Positions 43,840 to 54,085 are shown, counted from the first letter of the stretch. The stretch is DNA of 64,000 bases from Phaeospirillum sp. (GCA_030651575.1 JAUSFB010000044.1:62001-126000), one strand, 5' to 3'. Numbers and translations are program-made. Notes: generated by a model not told the origin, from the letters alone.

Positions 43840-43848
43840 TGTGGATAA
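43840..43848 (-). promoter_or_regulatory. Consensus DnaA box in the nrdJ upstream region
   Basis: TGTGGATAA is the exact reverse complement of the strict DnaA box TTATCCACA. A second, two-mismatch copy (TGTGGATCG, 43852-43860) lies 12 bp further on. DnaA regulates ribonucleotide reductase genes in some bacteria, so a role in nrdJ timing is possible. Confidence 0.5.
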
Positions 43849-44037
43849 GTCTGTGGATCGAGATTTCGCCCGATTCCATCCCAGCCGCCGGCATGGGGAA
43901 ACCGGGGATAAGTCGATTCCCCGTGTCGCGACAAAGGGCTGGCGGCCAACAACCCTGTTGGTACAAAAAAAGAACACTTGGCCGGGATTTTTGGCTAAAC
44001 TCGGAGTCTGGATACGACGCGGGGCGGAGTGAGATCG

Positions 44038-46347
44038 ATGACGCAGGTGGCATCCATTTCCCAGCAGATCTGGGACATGAAGTATCGGTTGAAAACCGCC
44101 GAGGGTGAGCCCGTCGACAAGACCATCGAGGATTCGTGGCGCCGCGTCGCCCGCACCCTGGCGGCCGGCGAGACCGACGCGGCGACATGGGAAGACCGCT
44201 TCTTCGACGCCATGTCCGATTTCAAGGTGCTGCCGGCCGGGCGCATCCTGTCGGGAGCGGGAACCAGCCGCCGGGTCACCTTGTTCAACTGCTTCGTCAT
44301 GGGCAACATCCCCGACGACATGGCCGGCATCTTCGAACACCTGAAGGAAGCCGCCCTGACCATGCAGCAGGGCGGCGGCATCGGCTACGACTTCTCGACC
44401 CTGCGGCCCAAGGGCGCGCCGGTCAAGGGCGTCGGCGCCGACGCATCCGGGCCGCTGTCCTTCATGGATGTGTGGGACGCCATGTGCCGCACCATCATGA
44501 GCGCCGGATCGCGTCGGGGCGCCATGATGGCGACCATGCGCTGCGACCACCCCGATATCGAGGCCTTCATCGACGCCAAGCGTGACGCCGGGCGGTTGCG
44601 CATGTTCAATCTGTCGGTGCTGATATCCGACGCCTTCATGGATGCGGTCAAGGAAGGCGCGGCCTGGGAACTGGCCTTCAACGGCATCACCTATAAAAGC
44701 CTGCCGGCCCGCGATCTGTGGAACAAGATCATGCGCGCCACCTATTCCTACGCGGAACCGGGCGTCATCTTCATCGACCGCATCAACCGCATGAATAATC
44801 TGTGGTATTGCGAGGACATCCACGCCACCAACCCCTGCGGTGAGCAGCCGCTGCCGCCCTATGGCGTCTGCCTGCTGGGCTCGATCAATCTGGCCCGGCT
44901 GGTGGAACATGCGTTCGAGGACGGCGCCGCCCTCAATCTGACCCGGCTGGATGAACTGGTCCGCATCGCGGTCCGCATGATGGACAACGTCATCGATGTC
45001 TCCAACTATCCGCTGGAGCAGCATCGGGCCGAGGCCCTGTCCAAGCGCCGCATCGGCCTTGGCATCACCGGTCTGGCCGACGCCCTGATCCTGTGCAACG
45101 CCCGCTATGGCGGCGGCACCGCCATCCGCCTGACCGAGACCTGGATGGCGCGGTTGCGCCGCGCCGCCTATCTGGCTTCGGTGGAGCTGGCCAGGGAGAA
45201 GGGCAGCTTTCCGCTGTTCGACCGCGACAAGTTCCTGGCCGGCGAAAACGTCTTGTCCCTGGACGCCGATGTGATCGAGGCGATCGGAACCCACGGCATC
45301 CGCAACGCCCTGCTGACCTCCATCGCTCCCACCGGCACCATCTCGCTGTTCGCCGACAACGTGTCCTCGGGGCTGGAGCCGGTGTTCAGCTTCACCTATA
45401 CCCGCGCCGTCCTCCAGCGTGACGGTACGCGGCGCGAGGAGGAGGTCAGCGATTACGCCTATCGCCTGTTCCGCCGCCTGCGCGGCGACAACGCGCCGCT
45501 GCCCTCCGGCTTCGTCGATGCCCAGGGCCTGAACCCCGGCGACCATGTGGTGATGCAGGCCGCCGTGCAGAAATACGTGGATTCCAGCATCTCCAAGACC
45601 ATCAATGTCCCGGAGAGCATAGACTTCGACAGCTTCCGCGACGTCTATCAGCAGGCCTACGACCTGGGCTGCAAGGGCTGCACCACCTATCGCCCCAACG
45701 ACGTCACCGGCTCGGTGCTGGAACTGAAACCCGCCCCGGCCAAGGATTCCAGCGACGAGCCGGAACTGCCGCTGGAAAAGGCCAGGATCAAGCACTCCGA
45801 CCCGTTCGAAGCTGGCGGCATCATCCACCTGACCCAACCGCTCGACCGGCCGGAATCCCTGCCCGGTTCCACCTACAAGGTCCGCTGGCCCGATTCCGAT
45901 CACGCCATGTACATCACCCTCAATGACATCATTCAAGATGGGCGCCGCCGTCCGTTCGAGGTGTTCATCAACTCGAAGAACATGGAGCATTTCGCCTGGA
46001 CGGTGGCGCTGACCCGCATGATTTCGGCGGTGTTCCGCCGCGGCGGCGACATCGCTTTCGTGGTCGAGGAACTGAAGGCGGTATTCGACCCGCGCGGCGG
46101 TCAATGGATGGCCGGGCGCTATGTGCCGTCGCTGCTGGCCGCCATCGGCGAGGTGATCGAGCGCCACATGATCGCCATCGGTTTCCTGCCCGATCCCAAG
46201 ACGGAGCACGAACCGCAGGAAGATCGCAAGGTGGTCAATCTGAGCGGGTCCCGCTTGCGTCACTGCCCGAAATGCAACCAGCCCGCCTTGCTCCGCTCGG
46301 AAGGCTGCGATACCTGCACCTCCTGCGGCTATTCCAAGTGCGGCTGA
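44038..46347 (+). CDS. nrdJ: Adenosylcobalamin-dependent ribonucleotide reductase (class II)
   Basis: Reduces ribonucleotides to deoxyribonucleotides, using adenosylcobalamin as radical source, with or without oxygen. The 769-aa protein has a redox cysteine in LFNCFVMG and the catalytic N-x-C-x-E set in ATNPCGEQPLPP. GLGITGLADALI and APTGTISLFADN line the barrel. A C-terminal cysteine cluster (CPKCNQ, CDTCTSCGYSKCG) probably re-reduces the site and may bind zinc. ATG 44038 is chosen since GGAG lies 8 nt upstream. cobO in the window supplies its cofactor. Confidence 0.96.
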   Translation: MTQVASISQQIWDMKYRLKTAEGEPVDKTIEDSWRRVARTLAAGETDAATWEDRFFDAMSDFKVLPAGRILSGAGTSRRVTLFNCFVMGNIPDDMAGIFEHLKEAALTMQQGGGIGYDFSTLRPKGAPVKGVGADASGPLSFMDVWDAMCRTIMSAGSRRGAMMATMRCDHPDIEAFIDAKRDAGRLRMFNLSVLISDAFMDAVKEGAAWELAFNGITYKSLPARDLWNKIMRATYSYAEPGVIFIDRINRMNNLWYCEDIHATNPCGEQPLPPYGVCLLGSINLARLVEHAFEDGAALNLTRLDELVRIAVRMMDNVIDVSNYPLEQHRAEALSKRRIGLGITGLADALILCNARYGGGTAIRLTETWMARLRRAAYLASVELAREKGSFPLFDRDKFLAGENVLSLDADVIEAIGTHGIRNALLTSIAPTGTISLFADNVSSGLEPVFSFTYTRAVLQRDGTRREEEVSDYAYRLFRRLRGDNAPLPSGFVDAQGLNPGDHVVMQAAVQKYVDSSISKTINVPESIDFDSFRDVYQQAYDLGCKGCTTYRPNDVTGSVLELKPAPAKDSSDEPELPLEKARIKHSDPFEAGGIIHLTQPLDRPESLPGSTYKVRWPDSDHAMYITLNDIIQDGRRRPFEVFINSKNMEHFAWTVALTRMISAVFRRGGDIAFVVEELKAVFDPRGGQWMAGRYVPSLLAAIGEVIERHMIAIGFLPDPKTEHEPQEDRKVVNLSGSRLRHCPKCNQPALLRSEGCDTCTSCGYSKCG

Positions 46348-46391
46348 GATAAGGTAAACCCTCCAGCTCGGGCTACGGAGGCAAAGGTGTC

Positions 46392-47189
46392 ATGAAGATC
46401 GGGATCGTCGGTTGCGCCGGGCGCATGGGAAAGATGCTGGTGAATGCGGTGCTCGACGCCGAGGGCTGCACCCTGGCCGGCGGCACCGAACGCCAAGGCA
46501 GCGACGCCCTTGGCCGTGACCTGGGCGAACTGGTCGGCCGCGACCCTCTCGGCGTTCCGGTGGAATCCGACGCCGAGGCGGTGTTCCGGCGCGCTGGCGC
46601 CATCATCGATTTCACCGCTCCCGCCGCCACCCGGATTCATGCCGAGCTGGCGGCCCGGTCCGGTCGGATCCTGGTGGTGGGCACCACCGGCATGTCGGCC
46701 GAGGATGAAGCCTGTCTGCGCGAGGCGGCCAAGCGCGCCGCCATCGTTTATGCCCCGAATTTCAGCGTCGGCGTCAATCTGCTGATGGCCCTGACCGAGC
46801 GCGCCGCCGCCATCCTGGCCGACGACTACGACATCGAAATCGTCGAGATGCATCACCGCCACAAGGTCGACGCCCCCAGCGGCACCGCCCTGGGCCTGGG
46901 TCGCGCCGCCGCGCTGGGCCGTGCCGTGGCGCTGGACGGTGTCTGGTGCAAAAGCCGCGACGGCCATACCGGAGCCCGCCCCGCCGGCCAGATCGGCTTC
47001 GCCACCCTGCGCGGCGGCGATGTGGTCGGCGACCACACCGTGATGTTCGCCGCCGAGGGCGAACGGGTCGAGCTGACCCACAAGGCGTCGAACCGCGCCG
47101 TCTTCGCCAAGGGCGCGGTCCGCGCCGCCCGCTGGGCCAAGGGCAAGCCGCCGGGCCTGTATTCCATGCGCGATGTGCTGGGGCTGTGA
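46392..47189 (+). CDS. dapB: 4-hydroxy-tetrahydrodipicolinate reductase
   Basis: NAD(P)H-dependent second committed step of the diaminopimelate/lysine pathway; cytosolic. The 265-aa protein has the Rossmann start IGIVGCAGRMGKMLV, VVGTTGMSAEDEACL, APNFSVGVNLLMAL and the active-site block EMHHRHKVDAPSGTALGLG. The last part (ASNRAVFAKGAVRAARW) is also typical. The start at ATG 46392 follows AAAGG. It comes 44 bp after nrdJ. lysA is found 1.8 kb downstream, with argH between. Confidence 0.95.
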   Translation: MKIGIVGCAGRMGKMLVNAVLDAEGCTLAGGTERQGSDALGRDLGELVGRDPLGVPVESDAEAVFRRAGAIIDFTAPAATRIHAELAARSGRILVVGTTGMSAEDEACLREAAKRAAIVYAPNFSVGVNLLMALTERAAAILADDYDIEIVEMHHRHKVDAPSGTALGLGRAAALGRAVALDGVWCKSRDGHTGARPAGQIGFATLRGGDVVGDHTVMFAAEGERVELTHKASNRAVFAKGAVRAARWAKGKPPGLYSMRDVLGL

Positions 47190-47294
47190 ATTCGGATTCA
47201 CCGGATCATGCCGGCGAATGCTTGATCCGCTTCCGGGAAGACCGCGAAGGGTGTAGCTTGACCGCGGTTTCCTCCGTGGTCTGACTGGGTTCTC

Positions 47295-48710
47295 ATGAGC
47301 GACAACAACAAGACAGCCGCCGCCTCTGCCATGTGGGGCGGTCGCTTTGCCGGTGGCCCCGCCGCCATCATGCAGCGGATCAACGCGTCGATTGATTTCG
47401 ACAAGCGCCTTTACGCCCAGGATATCCGGGGCTCCAAGGCCCATTGCCGCATGCTGGTGCGCCAAGCCATCCTGACGCCGGAAGACGGCGACGCCATCCT
47501 GGCCGGGCTGGACACGGTGCTGGCCGAAATCGAGGCCGGCAGCTTCCCGTTCAGCGCCGAGCTGGAAGACATTCATATGAATGTGGAATCCCGGTTGGCC
47601 GAACTGATCGGCGAGGCGGCGGGGCGGCTGCATACCGCTCGCTCGCGCAATGATCAGGTCGCCACCGATTTCCGGCTGTGGGTGCGCGACGCCATCGACG
47701 GCATGGACGCCGCCCTGAAGGATCTGACCGAGGCCCTGCTGGACCGCGCCGACCAGCACGCCGCCACGGTGATGCCCGGCTTCACCCATTTGCAGGCCGC
47801 CCAGCCGGTGACCTTCGGGCACCATATGATGGCCTATGTGGAGATGATCGGCCGCGATCGTTCACGCCTGACCGACGCCCGCAAGCGCCTCAACGAGTCG
47901 CCGCTGGGCTCGGCGGCGCTGGCCGGCACCTCGTTTCCCACCGATCGCCATTTCACCGCCGCCGAACTGGGCTTTGACCGGCCCATGCGCAACTCGCTGG
48001 ATGGAGTCTCGGACCGCGACTTCGCCCTGGAATTCATGTCGGCCTCCGCCATCTGCGCTGTGCATCTGTCGCGTCTGGCCGAAGAACTGGTGATCTGGAC
48101 CTCGGCCCAGTTCCGCTTCGTGCGGCTGTCGGACGGCTTCACCACCGGCTCGTCCATCATGCCGCAAAAGCGCAATCCCGACGCCGCCGAACTGGTCCGC
48201 GCCAAGACCGGCCGCGTCATCGGCGATCTGACCGCCCTGCTGATCGTCATGAAGGGCCTGCCGCTGGCTTATTCCAAGGACATGCAAGACGACAAGGAAC
48301 CGGTGTTCGAGGCGGCCGACACCATGGAACTTGCCATCGCCGCCATGACCGGCATGATCCGCGACCTGACCGTCAACACCGACGTGCTGCGGGCCGCCGC
48401 CGGGGCCGGTTTTACCACCGCCACCGACATCGCCGACTGGTGCGTCCGCGCCCTGCGCATGCCGTTCCGCCGCGCCCATCACGTCGCGGGCTCGCTGGTC
48501 AAACTGGCCGAGGACAAGGGCGTCGGTCTGGAAGACCTGTCGCTGGCCGAAATGCAGGCCATCGAGCCCGGCATCACCGACGAGGCCCGCGCCGTCCTGA
48601 CCGTGGACTCCTCGGTGGCCAGCCGTACCAGCTTTGGCGGCACCGCCCCGATCCGGGTGCGCGAAGCCGTCGCCGCCGCCCGCGCCCTGCTCGGAGGCCA
48701 AGCCCCATGA
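47295..48710 (+). CDS. argH: Argininosuccinate lyase
   Basis: Final enzyme of arginine synthesis, splitting argininosuccinate to arginine and fumarate; cytosolic tetramer. The 471-aa protein has [58 protein letters not shown] and the fumarase-family signature [16 protein letters not shown]. The length is normal. The stop overlaps the start of the small lipoprotein gene (ATGA at 48707), beginning the argH-lipoprotein-lysA run. Confidence 0.96.
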   Translation: MSDNNKTAAASAMWGGRFAGGPAAIMQRINASIDFDKRLYAQDIRGSKAHCRMLVRQAILTPEDGDAILAGLDTVLAEIEAGSFPFSAELEDIHMNVESRLAELIGEAAGRLHTARSRNDQVATDFRLWVRDAIDGMDAALKDLTEALLDRADQHAATVMPGFTHLQAAQPVTFGHHMMAYVEMIGRDRSRLTDARKRLNESPLGSAALAGTSFPTDRHFTAAELGFDRPMRNSLDGVSDRDFALEFMSASAICAVHLSRLAEELVIWTSAQFRFVRLSDGFTTGSSIMPQKRNPDAAELVRAKTGRVIGDLTALLIVMKGLPLAYSKDMQDDKEPVFEAADTMELAIAAMTGMIRDLTVNTDVLRAAAGAGFTTATDIADWCVRALRMPFRRAHHVAGSLVKLAEDKGVGLEDLSLAEMQAIEPGITDEARAVLTVDSSVASRTSFGGTAPIRVREAVAAARALLGGQAP

Positions 48711-48958
48711 TACGACGCCTGCTGATCCTGGGAGTGGTGGTGATGATGGCGGCCTCGCTGGCCGCCTGCGGCCGCAAAGGCAATCCGGAGGAGCCCGAGG
48801 ACGCGATCTATCCGCGCACCTATCCCTATACGCCGATGCCTGCGACCCCCCGAAAGAAGCCCGCCTCCGGCGCCGCGATCGACGAGCCCTTCCAGCCGCC
48901 GCAGCCGCGCCCGACACGCCCCAATGAACTGAAGCCCCCCGCGGATAAGTCCCAATGA
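48707..48958 (+). CDS. lptM: Small LptM (YifL)-like lipoprotein
   Basis: An 83-aa lipoprotein precursor. A short signal ([19 protein letters not shown]) ends in the lipobox LAAC with the modified cysteine at position 21, followed by the [11 protein letters not shown] start of the mature part, close to the CGxKGxL pattern of LptM. The rest is Pro-rich and probably disordered. LptM helps assemble the LPS translocon LptDE in enteric bacteria; assignment here is by pattern and by its usual place before lysA. It overlaps both neighbours by ATGA. Confidence 0.82.
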   Translation: MIRRLLILGVVVMMAASLAACGRKGNPEEPEDAIYPRTYPYTPMPATPRKKPASGAAIDEPFQPPQPRPTRPNELKPPADKSQ

Positions 48959-50232
48959 ATCACTTTCATTACCTGAACGGCGAATTGCACGCCGAGTCCG
49001 TCGCCATCTCGCGCATTGCCGCCAGGGTGGGAACGCCGTTCTACTGCTATTCCACCGCCACCCTGGCGCGTCATTACACCGTATTCCGCGACGCTTTGGC
49101 GGCGGCGGGGCTGGACGCCACGGTGTGTTTCGCCTGCAAGGCCAACCCCAATATCGCGGTGATCCGCACCCTGGCGGAACTGGGCGCCGGCGCCGACGTG
49201 GTCAGCGAGGGCGAGTTGCGGCAGGCGCTGGCCGCCGGAGTGCCGCCGGCCCGCATCGTGTTCTCCGGCGTTGGAAAGACCCGCCACGAGCTGGAATTCG
49301 CCGTCGCCAAGGGCATCTTGCAGATCAACGTCGAATCCGAGCCCGAACTGCGGCTGCTGTCCGAAGTCGCTGCGGCGCGCGGCATCCGCATGCCGGTCTC
49401 CATCCGGGTCAATCCCGACGTGGATGCCGGCACCCACGCCAAGATCACCACCGGCAAGAAGGAAAACAAGTTCGGCATCGAATGGACCCGCGCCCGCGAG
49501 GTCTATGGACTGGCCGCCGGCTTGCCGGGAATCGAGGTGGTGGGCGTCGCCTGCCATATCGGCTCGCAGCTGACCGAGTTGGAGCCGTTCCGCGACGCCT
49601 TCGTCCGGGTCCGCGACCTAGTGGCCATGCTGCGGGCTGACGGCATCCAGATCCGCCGTCTGGACCTGGGCGGCGGCCTGGGCGTGCCCTACGAGCACGA
49701 ATCGCCGCCCAGCCCCGCCGCCTATGCCGAGGTCATCCGCGCCACTCTGGGCGATCTCAACTGCCGGATCATCGTCGAGCCCGGTCGCCTGCTGGTGGGC
49801 AATGCCGGCATCCTGGTCTCGAAGGTGATCTATGTGAAGGAGGGCGCGACCCGTACCTTCCTGATCGTCGACGCCGCCATGAACGACCTGATGCGTCCGG
49901 CCCTCTACGACGCCCACCACGCCATCTTCCCGGTGGCCGAGCCTGCCGCCGGCTCTGCCCGGATCGAGGTCGATGTGGTCGGCCCGGTCTGCGAGACCGG
50001 CGACACCTTCGCCAAACAGCGGTCCCTGCCGCCCATGCGGGCCGGCGACCTGCTGGTGTTCGGCACTGCCGGGGCCTATGGCGCCGCCATGTCGTCCACC
50101 TACAACACCAGGCCGCTGATCCCCGAGGTCCTGGTCAAGGACGACGACTTCGCGGTGGTGCGGGCGCGGCCCAGCTACGAGGACATGCTGGCGTTGGAAA
50201 GCCTGCCCGACTGGTTCGGCCACGAGGGCTGA
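48955..50232 (+). CDS. lysA: Diaminopimelate decarboxylase
   Basis: PLP enzyme that turns meso-diaminopimelate into lysine. The 425-aa protein has the PLP lysine in VCFACKANPNIAV near residue 61 and VACHIGSQLTELEPF. RRLDLGGGLGVPY (phosphate loop) and the catalytic cysteine block GPVCETGDTFAKQRSLP near residue 345 follow. AGAYGAAMSSTYNTRPLIPEVL closes it. The ATG overlaps the lipoprotein stop. Together with dapB at 46.4 kb it places two lysine genes in this region. Confidence 0.96.
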   Translation: MNHFHYLNGELHAESVAISRIAARVGTPFYCYSTATLARHYTVFRDALAAAGLDATVCFACKANPNIAVIRTLAELGAGADVVSEGELRQALAAGVPPARIVFSGVGKTRHELEFAVAKGILQINVESEPELRLLSEVAAARGIRMPVSIRVNPDVDAGTHAKITTGKKENKFGIEWTRAREVYGLAAGLPGIEVVGVACHIGSQLTELEPFRDAFVRVRDLVAMLRADGIQIRRLDLGGGLGVPYEHESPPSPAAYAEVIRATLGDLNCRIIVEPGRLLVGNAGILVSKVIYVKEGATRTFLIVDAAMNDLMRPALYDAHHAIFPVAEPAAGSARIEVDVVGPVCETGDTFAKQRSLPPMRAGDLLVFGTAGAYGAAMSSTYNTRPLIPEVLVKDDDFAVVRARPSYEDMLALESLPDWFGHEG

Positions 50233-50233
50233 C

Positions 50234-52573
50234 ATGGATGACGCAGCCCTCTTGCGGCGGTTGCGTCTGGCCCGGCTGGCGCTGTGGTGGGAAAGACTGG
50301 CGCCAGCGTTGACGGCGCTGGCGGCGCTGGTCGCCCTGTTTCTGGCGCTGGCCCTGTTCGATATCCTGGCGCTGCTGCCCGGTTGGCTGCATGCCCTGAT
50401 CCTGGTGGGCTTCGCCGCCGCCGTTTCGGTCGTGCTGATCCGCCTGCGCCGGACGCTCCGACCGAGCGAGGCCGAGGCCGCCCGTCGGCTGGAACGGGAT
50501 TCCGGCGTTCCGCACCGCCCCCTCGCCACCCTGGCCGATACCGCCGCCCTCGGTGACCCGGCGCTGTGGCAGGCCCATCGCGACCGCATGGCTGCGGTGG
50601 TCCGCGACTTGCGCCCCGGTTGGCCGGACCCGGTGCTGCCGGCCCGTGATCCCTACGCCTTGCGCTTTGCCGCCCTGCTGCTGCTGGTGATCGCCGCCGC
50701 CGGTGGCTGGTCGGATGGCCGCGATCGCCTGTCCCGCGCGCTCTATCCGGCGGTGGAAGCGCCGGGGCTGGGACCTCGGCTGCTGGAGGTCTGGGTCATC
50801 CCGCCGTCCCATACCGGGCAAGCCACCCAGCTTCTGCGGCCACGATCAGATACCCCCGTTGCCGTCGCCGAGGGCAGCATGGTCAAGGCGGTGCTGGAAG
50901 GTGGCCTGGGAACCGCCACCCTGATCGCCGGTCCGCAATCCATGCCGTTCCGGCGCGACGAGACCGGCGCCCAGCGGATCGAGACCCGGATCGAAGCCGG
51001 AGACCGGCTGGCGATCGAGCAGGGATGGCGCATCGTCGCTTCCTGGCCGATCACGGTGATCCGCGACGCCCTGCCTTCCATCGCCTTCACCGGCCAGCCC
51101 GAGGCCGACCCGAGGGGCCGCCTGCAAGCGTCCCTGGACGCCTCCGACGATTACGGCCTCGCCAAGGCCTGGATCGAAATCCGACGCCTGGATTCCGCCG
51201 TTGACGAGCCCGGCCTGCGAATGGAGCTGGCGCTGCCGGGTGAGCGGATCAAATCCGCCGCCCTGATCGGCCGCTTCGACCTTGCCGCCCATGACTGGGC
51301 CGGCCTGCCGGCGCGCCTGATTCCCCAGGCCGAAGACGGCGCCGGCCAGATCGGAGGCGGCGAACCCACCATCGTCACCCTGCCCGAACGGATCTTCCGC
51401 CACCCGGTGGCGCGCGCCTTGATCGAGTGGCGCAAGGAAGCCAGCGATGCCCCTCGCCTTGGCCCTGAAATCGCTGAGCGCCTGCGCCTGCTGACCGCTG
51501 ACCCGGATCTGCTCGACGGCGACAAGCGGGTGCTCCTGGCGCTGGTGCTGGCGCGGCGGGTGCTGATGGGGGCAAGCTTCGACCGTTCCGAACTGCGCGA
51601 TCTGCTCTGGCAGGCCGCCACCCGGCTGGATGATGGCGGCCTGCCAGCCGCCGAACAGGAGTTGGAGCAGGCCCGCCGCGAGCTGGAAAACGCGCTGGCC
51701 GAAAACGCGCAGCCACAGCGGCTGACCGAGTTGGTGGATCGGGTCGAGGCCGCCCTGGAACGCTGGATGGCAGCCATGGCGGAAAATGGCGTCGAGGTGG
51801 CGGCGTCGCCCGATGCGAATGTGGTCGGGGAAGACGAGTTAGCCGAGATGCTGAACGCCCTGCGCACTCTGGCGGAAGCCGGCGACCGCGACGCCCTCCG
51901 CCGCCGGCTCGCCGAACTGGCCGCCGTCCTGGCCGAGCTTGGTCAGGCCCAGGCGGGAGGAGGACGCGATGACGGAGCCGCCGTCAGATCCATGGCGGCG
52001 CTGCGCGATATCGCCCGCCGCCAGCAAGAACTGCTCGACCGCAGCTTCCGCCGGACGCCGCCACCGCCCGAGGAGGACGAACCGTCTCGACCACCCGCCA
52101 AGCCCTCGGCCGCCGAGCAGGCCGAGGGACGCCGCGACGCCCAGGCGCAAAAGGCGCTGCGCGACGCCCTCAAGCAGCTGGGCACAACCCTGGCCGAGCC
52201 GCCGCGAATCCTCGACGAAGCCGCCGCTTCCATGGCGGGAGCCGCCGCCAGCCTGGGTGGCGGCGACTGGCCGCTGGCCGCCGAGCAACAGGGCGAGGCG
52301 CTCCGCCGCCTGAAGGACGGTGCCCGCGAGATGGTGGAAAAGATGGCCGCCGCGCGCGGCTTGGGAAAGGCCGGCGGACTGGCGGCGCGCGACCCGTTCG
52401 GCCGGGCGTTGCAGGGCCAGGCCCACAAGGATGACGGCTCGACCAGGGTGCAGGGCGAAGCCGGAATACGCCGCGCCCGCGAAATCCTCGACGAACTCCG
52501 CCGCCGCGCCGCCGACCCCAATCGTCCCCCGCCGGAACTGGATTATCTTCGCCGGCTGCTGAAGCAGTTCTGA
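50234..52573 (+). CDS. TIGR02302/DUF4175 family membrane protein
   Basis: A 779-aa protein with two or three N-terminal membrane helices (LTALAALVALFLALALFDIL, HALILVGFAAAVSVVLIRL, FAALLLLVIAAAGGW). A large, mostly alpha-helical and coiled-coil periplasmic part rich in Glu, Ala and Arg follows. Markers are ERDSGVPHRPLATLADTAA and SFRRTPPPPEEDEPSRPP; the C-terminus is YLRRLLKQF. The family occurs after lysA in many alphaproteobacteria; its function is unknown, possibly envelope related. It starts 1 bp after lysA, so it is probably the last gene of that operon. Confidence 0.85.
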   Translation: MDDAALLRRLRLARLALWWERLAPALTALAALVALFLALALFDILALLPGWLHALILVGFAAAVSVVLIRLRRTLRPSEAEAARRLERDSGVPHRPLATLADTAALGDPALWQAHRDRMAAVVRDLRPGWPDPVLPARDPYALRFAALLLLVIAAAGGWSDGRDRLSRALYPAVEAPGLGPRLLEVWVIPPSHTGQATQLLRPRSDTPVAVAEGSMVKAVLEGGLGTATLIAGPQSMPFRRDETGAQRIETRIEAGDRLAIEQGWRIVASWPITVIRDALPSIAFTGQPEADPRGRLQASLDASDDYGLAKAWIEIRRLDSAVDEPGLRMELALPGERIKSAALIGRFDLAAHDWAGLPARLIPQAEDGAGQIGGGEPTIVTLPERIFRHPVARALIEWRKEASDAPRLGPEIAERLRLLTADPDLLDGDKRVLLALVLARRVLMGASFDRSELRDLLWQAATRLDDGGLPAAEQELEQARRELENALAENAQPQRLTELVDRVEAALERWMAAMAENGVEVAASPDANVVGEDELAEMLNALRTLAEAGDRDALRRRLAELAAVLAELGQAQAGGGRDDGAAVRSMAALRDIARRQQELLDRSFRRTPPPPEEDEPSRPPAKPSAAEQAEGRRDAQAQKALRDALKQLGTTLAEPPRILDEAAASMAGAAASLGGGDWPLAAEQQGEALRRLKDGAREMVEKMAAARGLGKAGGLAARDPFGRALQGQAHKDDGSTRVQGEAGIRRAREILDELRRRAADPNRPPPELDYLRRLLKQF

Positions 52574-52595
52574 CGGCGGTTGGCCGGCGTCGCCA

Positions 52596-54041
52596 TCACT
52601 TCTCCGGACCGGCGAACAGGGTCGGAGTGCGAATCTGACGGCTGGGGCCGCTCAGATCAAAGGCGACCGGCATGGCCTTGCCGGTCAATCCGGCCGCCGG
52701 GGCGCTGACATAGATCCGAAAGGTGCCGACGCTGTCGCGCGGAACCTGCAACTCGGCCCGGACCGCGTTGGTCTCGCCGCCGACCACGTCCATGGTGGCG
52801 TTGTCCAGCCCGGACAGGGACAGGGTAAAGCTGCGGTCCTCGGCCTTCATGTTCAAGATCTTGTAGACATAGCCGTTGCGGATCGAGCCGTCCGACATCT
52901 GGACGTAGAGCGGGGCGCGTTCGTGCAAGACGTTGACGTCCACATCCGGCCGCGACATCAACCGGATCAGCATGACCGAGGCCACGATCGTCAAGATGCC
53001 GCCATAGACCAGGGTGCGCGGGCGGATCAGGCGGAACCCGCCCTTGGTCCCCTTGCCGCGCGCCTCGATATTGGCGCTGGAATCGTAGGAAATCAGGCCG
53101 CGTGGCAACTCGTAGCGGTCCATCACGCTGTTGCAGGCGTCGATGCAAAGGGCGCAGCCGATGCAGGCCAGCTGGTTGCCCTTGCGGATATCGATGCCGG
53201 TGGGACAGGCCTGGACGCAGGCGCGACAATCGACGCAATGGCCGCGGCCCTCGAAGCTTTGGCCCTTGCGGGCGGCGCCGCCGGGGTTGCCCCGCCATGC
53301 CTCGTAGGTGACGATCAGGGAATGCTCGTCGAACATGGCCGCCTGAAAGCGCGAATAGGGGCAAAGATAGACGCAGACCCGCTCGCGGGCATAGCCGCCC
53401 AGCAGGAAACAGAATCCGCCAATCACCAGGATGCAGCCATAGGCGGCAACCGAGGCGTTGCCGGTGACGATGTCGCGCAGCACCTCGAAGGCGTCGCCGA
53501 ACCACAGGGTAAAGCCGACACCGCAGGCGGCCGAGATCAAGGCCCAGCCGGAATTGATCAGGGCCAGCTTGCCGAATTTTCCCGCCGACATGGGCTGACG
53601 GTCAAAGGCGACTCGCTGGCTGCGGTCGCCGACCACCTGCTTTTCCACCCAGACGAACAGATCGGTATAGACGGTCTGCCAACACAGAAAGCCGCACCAG
53701 ACCCGACCGGCCAGCGCGCTCATCAGGAACAGGCTGATGGCGGCGATCAGCAGAATGCCGGTCAGGTAATAAACCTCCTGCGGCCAAATCTCGATGAACA
53801 GGAAATAAGCCCGACGGCCCGGCATATCGATCAGGATGGCCTGGCTGGGCGAGCCCGGTCCGCGATCCCAGCGCAGAAACGGCGCCAGATGCCACCAGGC
53901 CAAAGTCACGGCCATGGCCCACCACTTCAGCGAGCGGAAGGTGCCGGAGACGGCGCGGGGATAGGCCTTGCCGGTCTCCATATAAAGGGGGACCTCGCCC
54001 TGGTGCAGGGTCCGCGGCGAAGAGGCTGCGTTGGTATCCAT
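52596..54041 (-). CDS. ccoG: Cytochrome c oxidase accessory protein CcoG
   Basis: Membrane iron-sulfur protein needed to make cbb3 oxidase, proposed to reduce copper for CuB insertion. The 481-aa sequence has about five membrane helices and the NapH-like block WCGFLCWQTVYTDLFVWVE. Two 4Fe-4S motifs follow (CVDCRACVQACPTGIDI and CIGCALCIDACNSVMDR), and then a C-terminal Ig-like domain (FTLSLSGLDN onward). It serves the ccoNO genes at the window start but lies 52 kb away instead of in the usual ccoGHIS cluster; no ccoH, I or S is next to it. Confidence 0.95.
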   Translation of the reverse strand: MDTNAASSPRTLHQGEVPLYMETGKAYPRAVSGTFRSLKWWAMAVTLAWWHLAPFLRWDRGPGSPSQAILIDMPGRRAYFLFIEIWPQEVYYLTGILLIAAISLFLMSALAGRVWCGFLCWQTVYTDLFVWVEKQVVGDRSQRVAFDRQPMSAGKFGKLALINSGWALISAACGVGFTLWFGDAFEVLRDIVTGNASVAAYGCILVIGGFCFLLGGYARERVCVYLCPYSRFQAAMFDEHSLIVTYEAWRGNPGGAARKGQSFEGRGHCVDCRACVQACPTGIDIRKGNQLACIGCALCIDACNSVMDRYELPRGLISYDSSANIEARGKGTKGGFRLIRPRTLVYGGILTIVASVMLIRLMSRPDVDVNVLHERAPLYVQMSDGSIRNGYVYKILNMKAEDRSFTLSLSGLDNATMDVVGGETNAVRAELQVPRDSVGTFRIYVSAPAAGLTGKAMPVAFDLSGPSRQIRTPTLFAGPEK

Positions 54042-54085
54042 GGCCGGACCGTACTCCAGGAATTTACATTAGACAAAAACCATAT

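Noticed and set aside
43804-44037. Cobalamin riboswitch or NrdR boxes before nrdJ
   Set aside because: No B12-box-like core and no paired NrdR palindromes were found; only DnaA boxes stood out.
43828-46263. 811-codon minus-strand frame opposite nrdJ
   Set aside because: Longest shadow in the window; it mirrors the codon bias of nrdJ and shows no protein family.
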